This document shows, one piece after another, positions 17,571 through 26,825 of a stretch of 64,000 nt of DNA. The position numbers were made by a program, and so were the translations under genes. Within the stretch, counting starts at the first letter, position 1. Every line of letters begins with the position of its first letter. The notes below the pieces were generated by a model. It did no database searches. It had not been told where the DNA came from and worked only from the letters and a program-made list of their open reading frames with translations. The stretch comes from Gammaproteobacteria bacterium (GTDB lineage: Bacteria; Pseudomonadota; Gammaproteobacteria; Xanthomonadales; Marinicellaceae): the NCBI GenBank assembly GCA_024280395.1, contig JAJRQG010000109.1:61618-125617 (forward strand). Reading direction: 5' to 3'.

Positions 17571-20009
17571 ATGCGATTTAAACAATCAATTTTATCTGTA
17601 TTAATCAGATCAGCTATAACCGCTACAGTCGTAGTACCATCTGTTATTTTTGCTCAAGACGATGATGAAAATAAGCCAATGTTAGAAGAAATCATTGTAA
17701 CTGCACAACAACGTGAACAGTCTTTAGCAGATGTACCTATTTCCGTTGCTGTAATAGACGGAGATATTTTAAGAGAACTAAATATCGAAAAGATGGCAGA
17801 TTTGCAATTCTCAGTGCCCAACTTTACTATGGCTGAGAGTGGTATTGGTACCAACGTATTTATCCGTGGTATAGGTTCAGGTAACAATCAAGGGTTTGAA
17901 CAATCTGTGGGTGTTTACGTAGATGGCATTTCTCATGGTCGTGCACAACAAGCACGCGCACCATTTTTTGACCTACAACGTATAGAAGTATTGCGTGGGC
18001 CACAATCTATTTTGTTTGGTAAGAATAGTGTAGCAGGTGCTTTGAATTTGACAACAGCCAGACCAACCGATGAATTTGAAGGATATGTCAATTTGAATTA
18101 TGGTTTCACTTTTGGTGAAAAAGAAACTGAGCTGGTATTATCTGGACCTGTTTCAGACAGATTTAGATACCGTATAGCGGGCCGTTATCATGAGTTGGAT
18201 GGCTATATTGAAAATTTAACTTTAAACAGAGACGAGCCACAACAGGAAGACTATACATTAAGAACAACGTTTGAATTTGATGTCAGTGACACCATGATGG
18301 CAACACTAAAACTAGAGTCGAGCAAATTTGATGTAACCGGTAGAAATATTGAGATCAATGGTGAGGTTCCGGCAGCAGCAGGACCTTTCACTGGTTTAAC
18401 CTACTCACAGATATTGGCAGGAGTGTTTGGCCAAAATCCATCGGTTTTGAACAACACCATTGATGGCAAACGCAGTTCTAATGGTGATTTCAGTAACAAT
18501 GATCAATTTGAAGCGGTTTTAACGTTAGACTGGGAATTGGAAAACCATACGTTACAAAGCATTACGGGTCTTTCTAATTTTGAGTTCACTGATAACTGTG
18601 ATTGTGATTTTACTGGGGCCAATGTCTTTACTTTGCCATTGTCTGAAAAATATGACCAGTTTTCTCAAGAAATCCGATTGACTTCAAACACGGGTGGAGA
18701 TGTGGAATATATCGTCGGTGGATATTATCAGACCAGTGATCAGGAATATCGTGATTCGTTGATTGTTAATTCTAGTTCAATCTTGGTTCCTTTATTGAAT
18801 ATTGCATTTGCTCCTTTTAATTTACCCGCAGGAGATATTATTGCTGGAACTGCTGCTCCTCGTATCGCAACTGTTGATACTGATATATTTTCAGCTTTTG
18901 GGCAATTTGATTGGCATTTTAATGACAATATGACGTTACAATTAGGTGGTAGAATTACCAATGAAAATAAGGATGGTTTTAGGAATTTAACTATTACTAG
19001 AATTGATGGAAGTCCTTTATCAGCTGCTCAAGCACTAGCGGCGGATATATATGGGCAAGCATTTGGAGTAGCTTCTTCAAATTTACTGGGCGTTTTCCCA
19101 GGCACAGCTGGTAATCAATTGGGTACTCACCCTGTAACTGGTAGCCGTTCTGAAACAGTATTCACACCAGATGTTAAGCTATACTGGGACATGTCGGATG
19201 ATACCATGTTGTATGTGAGTGCAGTTAAAGGCAGTAAATCAGGTGGTTTTGATTTCAGGGCCAACAATCGAGGTATTTCAGCAACTATGGCAGAGGCATT
19301 TGAATTTGAAAATGAAACGGCCACAAGTTTTGAATTTGGTGGAAAAATGTCATTGGCTGATGGTGCAGCTGAATTAAATTTTGCTGCATACTTAACCAAG
19401 TATGATGATTTGCAGGTCTCAATTTTTGATGGTCAACTGGGTTTTAATGTGGGCAATGCTGCAAAGGCAACAATTAAAGGTCTTGAAATTGATGGCAGAT
19501 GGCAAGCCACAAACAATTTAACACTGTCAGGTTCGTTTGCTTTGACAGACTTTGAATTTGATAATTATACCAATGGCCGTTGTAACTTTGGTCAAGCGCC
19601 AAATGGTCCGCAAGAAGCGGATGGTTTTTGCGATTATTCAGGCCAGACTAATCAATTGGTCTCTGACTGGCAGGGCACATTTAGTGCTCATCATGTAAGA
19701 GAATTGGCCAATGGGTTGGAATTAAACACCAATTTGAATGTGTTTTTTACAGACGATTACAATGCATCAGCTAGTTTGGATCCTGCATTGATTCAAGAAG
19801 CCTATGCAACTGTAAATTTGAGAATTGGTTTATCAAATCCAGTTAATGGCTGGGATGTTGCTTTATTGGGTCAGAATCTAACTGATGAAACTATTGTAAA
19901 ATTTGGTGGTGATGCACCATTGTCAGGTTCAAGTTTCGGGGCAATAGCCAAGTATAACTTTATAGCACCTGGACGAAGTGTTGGTATTCAGTTTAGTAAG
20001 AAATTTTAA
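17571..20009 (+). CDS. TonB-dependent outer-membrane receptor
   Basis: This is an outer-membrane gated porin for energised uptake of a large ligand. The ATG at 17571 follows gaggag by 5 bases; the in-frame ATG at 17559 would use part of that box. A signal peptide ends at Ala28 (VIFA/QDD), then a TonB box region (EEIIVTA, 39-45). The plug domain follows (about 50-165, with VFIRGIGSG and RIEVLRGPQSILFGKNSVAG), then the beta-barrel to a C-terminal aromatic (IQFSKKF). The length of 812 residues is normal. The plug resembles those annotated as siderophore or vitamin receptors in marine bacteria, but the ligand cannot be told. No regulator or ABC importer is next to it. Confidence 0.93.
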   Translation: MRFKQSILSVLIRSAITATVVVPSVIFAQDDDENKPMLEEIIVTAQQREQSLADVPISVAVIDGDILRELNIEKMADLQFSVPNFTMAESGIGTNVFIRGIGSGNNQGFEQSVGVYVDGISHGRAQQARAPFFDLQRIEVLRGPQSILFGKNSVAGALNLTTARPTDEFEGYVNLNYGFTFGEKETELVLSGPVSDRFRYRIAGRYHELDGYIENLTLNRDEPQQEDYTLRTTFEFDVSDTMMATLKLESSKFDVTGRNIEINGEVPAAAGPFTGLTYSQILAGVFGQNPSVLNNTIDGKRSSNGDFSNNDQFEAVLTLDWELENHTLQSITGLSNFEFTDNCDCDFTGANVFTLPLSEKYDQFSQEIRLTSNTGGDVEYIVGGYYQTSDQEYRDSLIVNSSSILVPLLNIAFAPFNLPAGDIIAGTAAPRIATVDTDIFSAFGQFDWHFNDNMTLQLGGRITNENKDGFRNLTITRIDGSPLSAAQALAADIYGQAFGVASSNLLGVFPGTAGNQLGTHPVTGSRSETVFTPDVKLYWDMSDDTMLYVSAVKGSKSGGFDFRANNRGISATMAEAFEFENETATSFEFGGKMSLADGAAELNFAAYLTKYDDLQVSIFDGQLGFNVGNAAKATIKGLEIDGRWQATNNLTLSGSFALTDFEFDNYTNGRCNFGQAPNGPQEADGFCDYSGQTNQLVSDWQGTFSAHHVRELANGLELNTNLNVFFTDDYNASASLDPALIQEAYATVNLRIGLSNPVNGWDVALLGQNLTDETIVKFGGDAPLSGSSFGAIAKYNFIAPGRSVGIQFSKKF

Positions 20010-20028
20010 TAGAGGTTTTTCTTCGAGT

Positions 20029-20060
20029 AAAAAAATCCCCGTTTAATACGGGGATTTTTT
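20029..20060. terminator. bidirectional terminator between convergent genes
   Basis: A 5-bp GC stem (ccccg 20037-20041 with cgggg 20049-20053) is extended by flanking A and T runs, so it can work on both strands. It serves the TonB receptor (+) and the choice-of-anchor-J gene (-). Confidence 0.85.
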
Positions 20061-20088
20061 AATATATATATAAATAAAAAAGTGAATA

Positions 20089-20775
20089 TTACTTTGTAAC
20101 ATTCCATGCATTAAAAATAGTCTGTGCTAAAGGCGCTTTTACCCACTCAACTGTGTCTAGTCCAATGTAGTTAGAATTGATTCCGTAAAAACCCGCATCT
20201 TCAACATAATAAACGAACGCTACTCGACCATCGCCATTCACATTAACACTAAATTGTTCCCATGTAAGTAGAGGATATCCTTCTGGAGAAGTAGATTTTT
20301 TTGTTAAGTCAGGATTGATAACCATTAAGGTCTCCGTGAAATCTCCAAAGTCTTCGGTACAATTGCCTGTATTGATTTCTCCCGTTGGGCTATATACTAC
20401 ATATAGGCGATCAGGGTAGATATTGAAATTATTGGCTGCAATTCTGCTTCTTGTGTAGAAAGATACAGACTCTAAGTTGCCCAATTCAGGCATAATTAGG
20501 TAATTGCAAATGGTTGCATTCGTTTCTGCTGTACCTGCTGTATTTCGATAGTTGGCAGCAATAAATGAATTTAGTTCACCTTCTTGTGCTGTCATAACAG
20601 TAGATGTTCCTGAGCCTTGAAACCAGTTGGTTTCCCCTATAGGGTTAGATTGGTTGGATGTAATCCACCCTGGTAAGCTGTTAACATCTGTGAAACCCTG
20701 TTCTGTGGGCGGAAATTGTGCGAACCCGATGCTTACGGTGAAAAGCCCAGATAAAATTAATGCTTGTTTTTTCAT
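20089..20775 (-). CDS. secreted choice-of-anchor-J domain protein
   Basis: This 228-residue exported protein has a signal peptide (ILSGLFTVSIGFA/QFPP) followed by one jelly-roll, MAM-like domain of the choice-of-anchor-J type. Landmarks are the early GFTDVNSLPGWI, the NWFQGSG strand, NYLIMPEL and a C-terminal SNYIGLDTVEW. These domains are common in secreted proteins and are often followed by a sorting signal, but here the protein ends soon after the domain with no recognisable anchor (no PEP-CTERM, no LPxTG). It converges on the TonB receptor gene. The role is unknown, possibly carbohydrate or surface binding. Confidence 0.8.
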   Translation of the reverse strand: MKKQALILSGLFTVSIGFAQFPPTEQGFTDVNSLPGWITSNQSNPIGETNWFQGSGTSTVMTAQEGELNSFIAANYRNTAGTAETNATICNYLIMPELGNLESVSFYTRSRIAANNFNIYPDRLYVVYSPTGEINTGNCTEDFGDFTETLMVINPDLTKKSTSPEGYPLLTWEQFSVNVNGDGRVAFVYYVEDAGFYGINSNYIGLDTVEWVKAPLAQTIFNAWNVTK

Positions 20776-20839
20776 GTTGGTGGTATAGTTGTTGAATATT
20801 GTTGCTGATTGTATATTTATTACTTGTGAATAGCAACTA

Positions 20840-21664
20840 TCAATTGCCTGATATGAACCCAGCAGTGGTAATTCTTGGAATGCCAGCGATGTCTTTGTGC
20901 GTTATTATGTCGCAATAACCATTTTTTTTGAGTAAATATTGGACATGTTCGTGCTGGTTATATCCGTGTTCAAGAATGAGCTTGCCTTCTTCATTAAAGT
21001 GCGTCTTGGCATTTTTAATAATTAATTTTAAATCACTGTATCCATTGTCTAAAGCTGTTAAAGCAGCAATGGGTTCGTGACTTAATTTTTCTAAATGTGG
21101 ATCATCTTCAGTAATATATGGAGGATTGGAAACAATGAAATCAAATTTTACATTGTGTATTTGACTAAACCAATTGCTTTCAAATATAGTTGCATTCTTT
21201 ATTAAGTGTTTTTTCTGATTGTATTTGGCCACTTCAATACTCTTTGAAGAATAGTCAATGGCAGTTACTTGGCCTTTTGGGCGTTCATGTGCAATACTCA
21301 ATGCAATTGCTCCAGTACCAGTGCCCAAGTCTAAGATGTTTCCAGTAAAATTGTCATTGGTCCATTTTAGAAGTAATTCAACGATTAGTTCTGTTTCGGG
21401 CCTTGGAATTAAGGTGTGTTCATTGACTTTAAAGTCTAAATTCCAAAAGGATTTAATGCCGGTGATATAAGCCAATGGTTTGCCATCTGAACGTTGTTCT
21501 AAAAATTCGATGATTTGTTGTTCTTGTTGAGTACTGATTGGTTTGTCATAAATAAATAAACCCGCTGTATTTAGATTTAATACATGGCAAAGAATTAAAT
21601 CTATTTCACGTTTGGCTAGATCAAATTGTTGGTATAAGTTTTTAATGAATGTCTGGGTTGTCAT
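20840..21664 (-). CDS. prmC: peptide chain release factor N5-glutamine methyltransferase PrmC
   Basis: PrmC methylates the Gln of the GGQ motif in RF1/RF2, using S-adenosylmethionine. It has an N-terminal helical domain (about residues 1-75), a SAM-binding loop DLGTGTG (112-118) and the catalytic NPPY (180-183). The length of 274 is normal. The ATG at 21664 is chosen over an in-frame TTG nine bases upstream. It lies 33 bases after the anti-sigma-like gene on the same strand and is probably read from the same transcript. In many genomes prmC follows prfA, which is not present here. Confidence 0.95.
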   Translation of the reverse strand: MTTQTFIKNLYQQFDLAKREIDLILCHVLNLNTAGLFIYDKPISTQQEQQIIEFLEQRSDGKPLAYITGIKSFWNLDFKVNEHTLIPRPETELIVELLLKWTNDNFTGNILDLGTGTGAIALSIAHERPKGQVTAIDYSSKSIEVAKYNQKKHLIKNATIFESNWFSQIHNVKFDFIVSNPPYITEDDPHLEKLSHEPIAALTALDNGYSDLKLIIKNAKTHFNEEGKLILEHGYNQHEHVQYLLKKNGYCDIITHKDIAGIPRITTAGFISGN

Positions 21665-21697
21665 ACTGAACAATTATACATTCATGGCCCTGAAAGT

Positions 21698-22159
21698 TTA
21701 ACCAAAATCACCTTTGTAGATCACATCTAATTTGGCTTTTGATTGTGTGGGCGATGCTTGTTGGTTGCTTTTCTCAAAACTGCCAGAAAACATCATTTGG
21801 TCAGGTTTGGCTTGTAATGAATCGGTTGTTTGATTCAGATTTGGCAAAACGAAATAAATACCGACAGCTATGGCAGCTGTAGCCAAAGTGGGTTTAAGCC
21901 AACCGAAAACAAATGCAAATACATTGGTGCTGCTTAACTGGCTATTGATATCTTTACTAATATTATCTGACCAGTCTTGTAGCTGATTAGTAACTTGGTA
22001 TGTGGCACTAAGTTGACTATTGTTTGCGATTTGTTCAACATCGTTAATGCGTTTATTAGAAGCATTTGTTGAATTCAATAAGCTATCCACGTCAGTATCA
22101 ATGCTTTGAGCTTTGTTCTGTCTAAATAATTGTGCCAATTGTTGTTCATTCAATTTCAT
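21698..22159 (-). CDS. putative anti-sigma factor, single-pass membrane protein
   Basis: This 153-residue product has a cytoplasmic-looking N-terminal part, one membrane helix (about residues 88-106, WLKPTLATAAIAVGIYFVLP) and a short Ser/Gln-rich periplasmic tail. I cannot name the family from the sequence. Its start overlaps the end of the sigma-factor gene by 14 bases, which is the usual arrangement of a sigma factor and its membrane anti-sigma. The functional call rests on that position and on the topology. No zinc-binding HxxxCxxC motif is present. Confidence 0.65.
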   Translation of the reverse strand: MKLNEQQLAQLFRQNKAQSIDTDVDSLLNSTNASNKRINDVEQIANNSQLSATYQVTNQLQDWSDNISKDINSQLSSTNVFAFVFGWLKPTLATAAIAVGIYFVLPNLNQTTDSLQAKPDQMMFSGSFEKSNQQASPTQSKAKLDVIYKGDFG

Positions 22160-22694
22160 ATTCTATGCCTAATTCTATTAACTTGGTTTTTAAATCTTTC
22201 ATGCCTCTTTTAGCGAGGCTTTCTACTTTGTTGTACGACCATCCCGTCATATCACTAATTTCTTTATTCTTAAATCCCTGTAATCTCAATTTAACGGTGA
22301 CTCTTCTATTTTCAGATAGTGTTTCTATGATACTCAAAATATTTTCTACCGAATGTTCATTCGCCAGTTGTTGTTCGGGCAATTTACTTTCGGAGACAAA
22401 GTTTACATTGTAATCGTCATCTAATTCATCAGAAATCGGCGTTTCATGTTTGTGCCTCTGATTCTTGCGAACTAAGTCTATAACAATGTTTGCAGTCATT
22501 CTATATATATAAGACGAAACGATTTCAATTTCACGGTCACTTTTTATTAATTTTAATAGCCTGATACAGGCTTCTTGTTCCACATCTTCTGCAGTCAGTC
22601 CTTTTATCTCTGGCCTCAGTATCGATACTGCTTTAATTACCATATGATGATGTTTGGAAAATATATTCTGAATTTGTGATTTAGATAGAGACAT
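22146..22694 (-). CDS. RNA polymerase sigma factor, ECF-like sigma-70 family
   Basis: This 182-residue protein has region 2 (about residues 10-85; EDVEQEACIRLLKLI, SYIYRMTANIVIDLVRKNQRH) and region 4 (about 125-175; LSENRRVTVKLRLQGFKNKEISDMTGWSYNKVESLAKRGMKDL). The helix-turn-helix in region 4 is intact. It follows the ankyrin gene by 11 bases and overlaps the anti-sigma-like gene. The regulon is unknown, and no obvious ECF promoter could be identified before the cluster. The ribosome-binding site is weak. Confidence 0.85.
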   Translation of the reverse strand: MSLSKSQIQNIFSKHHHMVIKAVSILRPEIKGLTAEDVEQEACIRLLKLIKSDREIEIVSSYIYRMTANIVIDLVRKNQRHKHETPISDELDDDYNVNFVSESKLPEQQLANEHSVENILSIIETLSENRRVTVKLRLQGFKNKEISDMTGWSYNKVESLAKRGMKDLKTKLIELGIEYEIE

Positions 22695-22705
22695 TGAATA
22701 AATTT

Positions 22706-24334
22706 TTAGTCAGTGTTCCAAGACAAGGCGTTCATTAAAACACCTTTGGTTTGTTGTAATTTGTGCAGTCGAGTTGCATCAATGGCTGATTTCCCCTCTT
22801 GGTTGGTTATGGCTGGTGCGGCACCTAATTTTAAAATGCTGTGAACGATTGAAGCGATATTTCTGTCATCAACTTCATATTTTTTTTGATGAATGCCACA
22901 CAATATCATTATGGCAGTATTGCCATTTTTATCTATTGCATTAATATCCATACCATGGTCCAGTAAGAATTGAATGGCTGATTTTGCATTGTTGATGTTG
23001 TTATAGTATTCTGCTGCTAAAGCAATGATGTGCAATAAATTTTGACCTCGAGAGTTAACAATGAATATATCACTTCCATTTCTGTATAAAATACTTAACA
23101 TAGCATCATTCCATTGGGCTGCTGCAATTGTGGCATAGCTGTAGTTTGAAGGGCCAAGATTATTTGGATTTGCTCCGTTGTCTAATAACAATCCTGCTAC
23201 TCTGCGACAATTACCAATGATACTAGAGGACAAGGCTGTGCTGCCATTGTGTGAGCGCATTTCAACATCTGCATTTTGTTGCAATAAAAATGAAACCACT
23301 GCTCGTCGAGAGTGGCCACATGCTCTAATCAAGGCTGTGCAACCTTTGTCATCAACACAGTTAATATCAATGTTTTCAATTATCATGCGGTTTAAGCCAC
23401 CTAGATTTCCGGTTTTTGCAGCATGAAACCATTCTTGTTTGTTGCTTCTTTTAGGTTGTTTTTGGGTAAATATAAAGGGCTTTAAGATAGGCTTTGTAGA
23501 AGGTTTTGCTGGCGAAACTATTGAGGTTTCAATTTCTTTAATCTCGGGCTTAGCATCGGCTATCTCTGGTTGATTTACTTGCATCTGTTCAGCCTGGTAA
23601 TCATTGGTAAAAAAAGGCAACTCTATTTGGTTGATATTGTTCAGGTGCTTCTCAATGGTTCGAGAAATTTTCGGATGCTTCTGTTTGGCAATCAGCCATG
23701 CAGATTGTTGTTTGTCATCATTAAATTCAGGATCAGCACCCGCTTTTAATAACAATTTCACAATTTCTTCATTGGGTGTTTTGTGTTTAACTGCAAGAAT
23801 TAAAGCGGTTTCTTTTGATTGGTTACTGTGGTTGATAATATCGGTATTGGGAACATGTTCTAACAATAGCTCAACGGTTTTTTTATTGCGTGAATGAACT
23901 GCTTCTATCAGTGCTGTATTGCCACTATTGTCCTGTAAATTAATTGTAGCACCAATATCAAATAATTCTTGAGTTTTGTTGATGTGGCCAAGTAGGCATG
24001 CAGTCATCAGTGCAGTTCTGTTTTGTGAATTGGTCGCATCGACATTTGAATCAAACTGTAATGCTAAATTGATACCAATAATATCATCTTTGTTGTATTG
24101 ACAAGCAGAAATCAATAAGGGTTTGGTTGGGTTGAAAGAGTAATTGCTTTCTAAAAGAGTAGTAAAGGTTTGCCATTGTCCATGTTTTAAAGCAATGCAC
24201 AAAAGTGTATTGTTTCTTTCATCTATAAACTCTTGGTTTTCAGAACGGCTTAGTGCATCCAATAACTGTTGGACTTTTCCATTCTTACATAATTCAAACA
24301 GTTGGTTGTCTTGGGTATTTGACACGTGATACAA
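22706..24334 (-). CDS. ankyrin-repeat protein
   Basis: This 542-residue protein is made of two blocks of ankyrin repeats, about residues 10-225 and 300-535. They are separated by a Lys/Pro-rich linker of about 70 residues (KPSTKPILKPF). Typical units include NTALIEAVHSRNKKTVELLLEH and GSTALSSSIIGNCRRVAGLLLDNGANPN. There is no signal peptide, so it is probably cytoplasmic and binds protein partners. The start is uncertain: the longest frame begins at a TTG (24334), and a GTG lies at 24325. Neither has a good ribosome-binding site. It is first in a tight minus-strand cluster with the sigma factor, the anti-sigma-like gene and prmC. Confidence 0.85.
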   Translation of the reverse strand: MYHVSNTQDNQLFELCKNGKVQQLLDALSRSENQEFIDERNNTLLCIALKHGQWQTFTTLLESNYSFNPTKPLLISACQYNKDDIIGINLALQFDSNVDATNSQNRTALMTACLLGHINKTQELFDIGATINLQDNSGNTALIEAVHSRNKKTVELLLEHVPNTDIINHSNQSKETALILAVKHKTPNEEIVKLLLKAGADPEFNDDKQQSAWLIAKQKHPKISRTIEKHLNNINQIELPFFTNDYQAEQMQVNQPEIADAKPEIKEIETSIVSPAKPSTKPILKPFIFTQKQPKRSNKQEWFHAAKTGNLGGLNRMIIENIDINCVDDKGCTALIRACGHSRRAVVSFLLQQNADVEMRSHNGSTALSSSIIGNCRRVAGLLLDNGANPNNLGPSNYSYATIAAAQWNDAMLSILYRNGSDIFIVNSRGQNLLHIIALAAEYYNNINNAKSAIQFLLDHGMDINAIDKNGNTAIMILCGIHQKKYEVDDRNIASIVHSILKLGAAPAITNQEGKSAIDATRLHKLQQTKGVLMNALSWNTD

Positions 24335-24400
24335 AGCATAGATTGAGCAAGCACTATATTAAAATGTTATCACCTTAAAGTCTATTAGATTGTATGTTTT

Positions 24401-24531
24401 AAAGACCTTTGCATGACTCTGGGACAGTGGAAAAAAGAATGGAAAAAGCATCAGTCAAGGCAAAAAGCAAGTCAAATAGCCTGCTATTTGCGAATTTTTT
24501 AACGCGTTCCACTAGTTGTGCAAAGGTCTTT
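24401..24531. mobile_element. 131-bp MITE-like element with 13-bp terminal inverted repeats
   Basis: The ends are perfect inverted copies: aaagacctttgca at 24401-24413 and tgcaaaggtcttt at 24519-24531. The interior is A/G-rich, has no reading frame, and contains a small hairpin (caaatag/ctatttg). It sits 6 bases beyond the deg stop and about 70 bases before the ankyrin gene start. No clear target-site duplication is seen. Termini of this kind recall insertion-sequence ends, so it may be a non-autonomous relic. I found no second copy in the window. Confidence 0.55.
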
Positions 24532-24536
24532 TCAGC

Positions 24537-25889
24537 TCATTCTAAAACCAATAAATAGTCTCTGTAGTTTCGATAAACATTTAAAAGTGGACTTTTTTTA
24601 GATCTGTCTAAAATAATTTTTAATTGCTTCAAATTGGTGATTTCATGTTTGTTGGCAGAGGTAATTAAGTCCCCACTGCGTAATCCTTGTTTCCAGGCTT
24701 GACTTCCGCGTTCGATCTCATCAATCAAAACGCCTTGATAGTTATTCTTCAAACGAGTAGGTAAATTGATGAAATGAGCACCTGTTAATTGTGCATGCAA
24801 GTCTGATCCAGCAAATTCTTTGCGGTCAAAGCTATTGATGATGGTTTGAGTAGACTTTCTTTTCTCATTCCTGATGTAAATAATTTCAATGGGAGTATTG
24901 ATTTCAAACAAGCCTTCAAAATTATCAAAATCGTGTTGGTTGTTTACCGCCTTATCGTTGAGTTGAATAATGATATCGCCAGCCTGTAACCTTGCATTAT
25001 CAGCTGGTGAATCGGGTTCTACATTGGTAATAATAACACCACTGTTCTGTTCTAAATTAAAAGCACGCGCTAAATTAGCGGTAATGTCCTGAACTTCTAC
25101 TCCGATTGAGCCTCTTCTGACTTGTCCAAATTGAATTAATTGATTCATGATTCTTTTGGCCAATGAAGAAGGTATGGCGAATCCTATGCCTACATTGCCA
25201 CCACTCGGCGAGTAAATGGCTGTATTGATGCCAACCAATCCACCACGTAAGTTAATCAAAGCGCCACCTGAGTTGCCTGGATTGATTGATGCGTCGGTTT
25301 GGATAAAGTTTTGATAACCCATGCCTTTTAAATTGGTACGGCCCAATGCTGAAACAATGCCCGATGTGACCGTTTGTCCCAGTCCAAATGGATTGCCTAC
25401 AGCCACCACGAAATCACCAACACGCATCTCTTCAGATTTAACCAAGTGTAATTCGGTGAGGTTGTTGGCTTCAATTTGAATTACCGCAACATCGGTTCCT
25501 TCATCAGTACCAATGAGTTTAGCCGTAAAGCTCCTCCCATCTTGTAAAGATACTTGGATATCATCGGCATTTTCTATGACATGATTGTTGGTTAATATAT
25601 AACCATTTTTCGCATCTACTATCACACCTGAGCCCAATGATTGAGTCACTCTTTCTTGTGGGATATTGGGCAGGCCATAATACCAACTGTAAAAAGACTG
25701 TGATCTGTTGTTTATTTTTTGTCTTGTTGTTGAATGGATATTGACCACAGCAGGGGTAACTTTTTCCAATACTGGAGCCAGCGATGGCAGTCGTTGGCCA
25801 TCGACTTCTATTGGTAAGCCAGCAATTGAATTAATCGAAATAATTAAGGTGCAAAATAAAAATATTCGTTTCATAGCAGTAATGGACAT
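24537..25889 (-). CDS. Deg/HtrA-family periplasmic serine protease, two PDZ domains
   Basis: This is an envelope quality-control protease and chaperone. It has a signal peptide (LFCTLIISINSIAG) and a trypsin-like domain with the catalytic triad His103 (TNNHVIE), Asp133 (GTDVAVI) and Ser207 (NPGNSGGA). Two PDZ domains follow (about residues 265-350 and 370-445). The length of 450 is close to E. coli DegQ (455) and DegP (474), and I cannot separate these by sequence alone. A second in-frame ATG (25874) also leaves a complete signal peptide. It is divergent from pyrF, with only 54 bases between the starts, so the promoters must overlap or be very compact. Confidence 0.93.
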   Translation of the reverse strand: MSITAMKRIFLFCTLIISINSIAGLPIEVDGQRLPSLAPVLEKVTPAVVNIHSTTRQKINNRSQSFYSWYYGLPNIPQERVTQSLGSGVIVDAKNGYILTNNHVIENADDIQVSLQDGRSFTAKLIGTDEGTDVAVIQIEANNLTELHLVKSEEMRVGDFVVAVGNPFGLGQTVTSGIVSALGRTNLKGMGYQNFIQTDASINPGNSGGALINLRGGLVGINTAIYSPSGGNVGIGFAIPSSLAKRIMNQLIQFGQVRRGSIGVEVQDITANLARAFNLEQNSGVIITNVEPDSPADNARLQAGDIIIQLNDKAVNNQHDFDNFEGLFEINTPIEIIYIRNEKRKSTQTIINSFDRKEFAGSDLHAQLTGAHFINLPTRLKNNYQGVLIDEIERGSQAWKQGLRSGDLITSANKHEITNLKQLKIILDRSKKSPLLNVYRNYRDYLLVLE

Positions 25890-25943
25890 ATAATTAAAGT
25901 CATAGTTCAGTTAAAATAGGTCTACTCAATTGAAATTTCAAGT

Positions 25944-26765
25944 ATGAATTCATTTATCAAACAGTTATACGCATGTCAAAAATCAAATCAATCGCTGGTC
26001 TGTGTGGGTTTAGACCCTAATATGGATAAAATCAATGCCTTGGGTGTTGATTTAAGCACATGGTTAAAGTCGATAGTTGACTCGGTCGCCCATCAAGTCT
26101 GTGCTTTCAAACCTCAAATTGCCCATTTTTCAGCAATTTCAGCCGAAGAAGAGCTGTTACAAATTATTGCTTATATTCATGAAAATTATCCAGATGTTCC
26201 TGTTGTATTGGATTCCAAGCGCGGTGATATTGGAACAACTGCTGAAAAATATGCAGATGAAGCCTTTAAAAAATACAAGGCGGATGCAGTGACGGTTAAT
26301 CCTTATCTGGGGCAAGATTCTTTGCAGCCTTTCCTCGATTATGCAGACAAAGGTGTGATTGCATTATGCAAAACTTCCAATGTGGGTTCCAATGAGTTTC
26401 AAAACTTGATATTGAATAATGGCCAAACCTTGTACCAGCAGGTGGCAGAAAATGCAGCCAACAAGTGGAATGATAACAACAATGTATTGTTGGTTGTGGG
26501 AGCAACGTATCCAGAAGAGCTGGCAAAAATAAGATCTATAGTGGGAGAAATGCCATTATTGGTTCCTGGAATTGGTGCACAAGGCGGAGATGTATCGGCT
26601 ACATTAAAAGCGGGATTGAATGATAATCTAGAAAAATCAGGATTGATAATATCCAGTTCTAGAGGCATTATTTATGCAGGAGATACCTCGCAAAACTATG
26701 CATCTGAAGCCAGCCAAGCGTGCCAACATTTAAATCGACAAATCAATGACTTTTGGTCTATATAA
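25944..26765 (+). CDS. pyrF: orotidine 5'-phosphate decarboxylase, type 2
   Basis: PyrF converts OMP to UMP, the last step of de novo pyrimidine synthesis. The catalytic strand reads VVLDSKRGDIGTTA, with Lys92 and Asp95 in the D-x-K-x-x-D arrangement. The length of 273 residues and the motif form fit the longer type 2 subfamily (as in mycobacteria and myxobacteria) rather than the ~235-residue E. coli type. The N-terminal CVGLDPNMDK and the phosphate-loop segment LVPGIGAQGGD are also present. No strong ribosome-binding site is visible. Confidence 0.93.
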   Translation: MNSFIKQLYACQKSNQSLVCVGLDPNMDKINALGVDLSTWLKSIVDSVAHQVCAFKPQIAHFSAISAEEELLQIIAYIHENYPDVPVVLDSKRGDIGTTAEKYADEAFKKYKADAVTVNPYLGQDSLQPFLDYADKGVIALCKTSNVGSNEFQNLILNNGQTLYQQVAENAANKWNDNNNVLLVVGATYPEELAKIRSIVGEMPLLVPGIGAQGGDVSATLKAGLNDNLEKSGLIISSSRGIIYAGDTSQNYASEASQACQHLNRQINDFWSI

Positions 26766-26825
26766 AAACCAGGCCATTTCGTTTAAAATCAGAATTAAAT
26801 TAGCTAAAAATAAATTAGAAATATT

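Noticed and set aside
17571..20775. TonB receptor and choice-of-anchor-J gene as a polysaccharide-utilisation locus
   Set aside because: The genes are convergent with a terminator between them, and no SusD-like protein, glycosidase or regulator is present.
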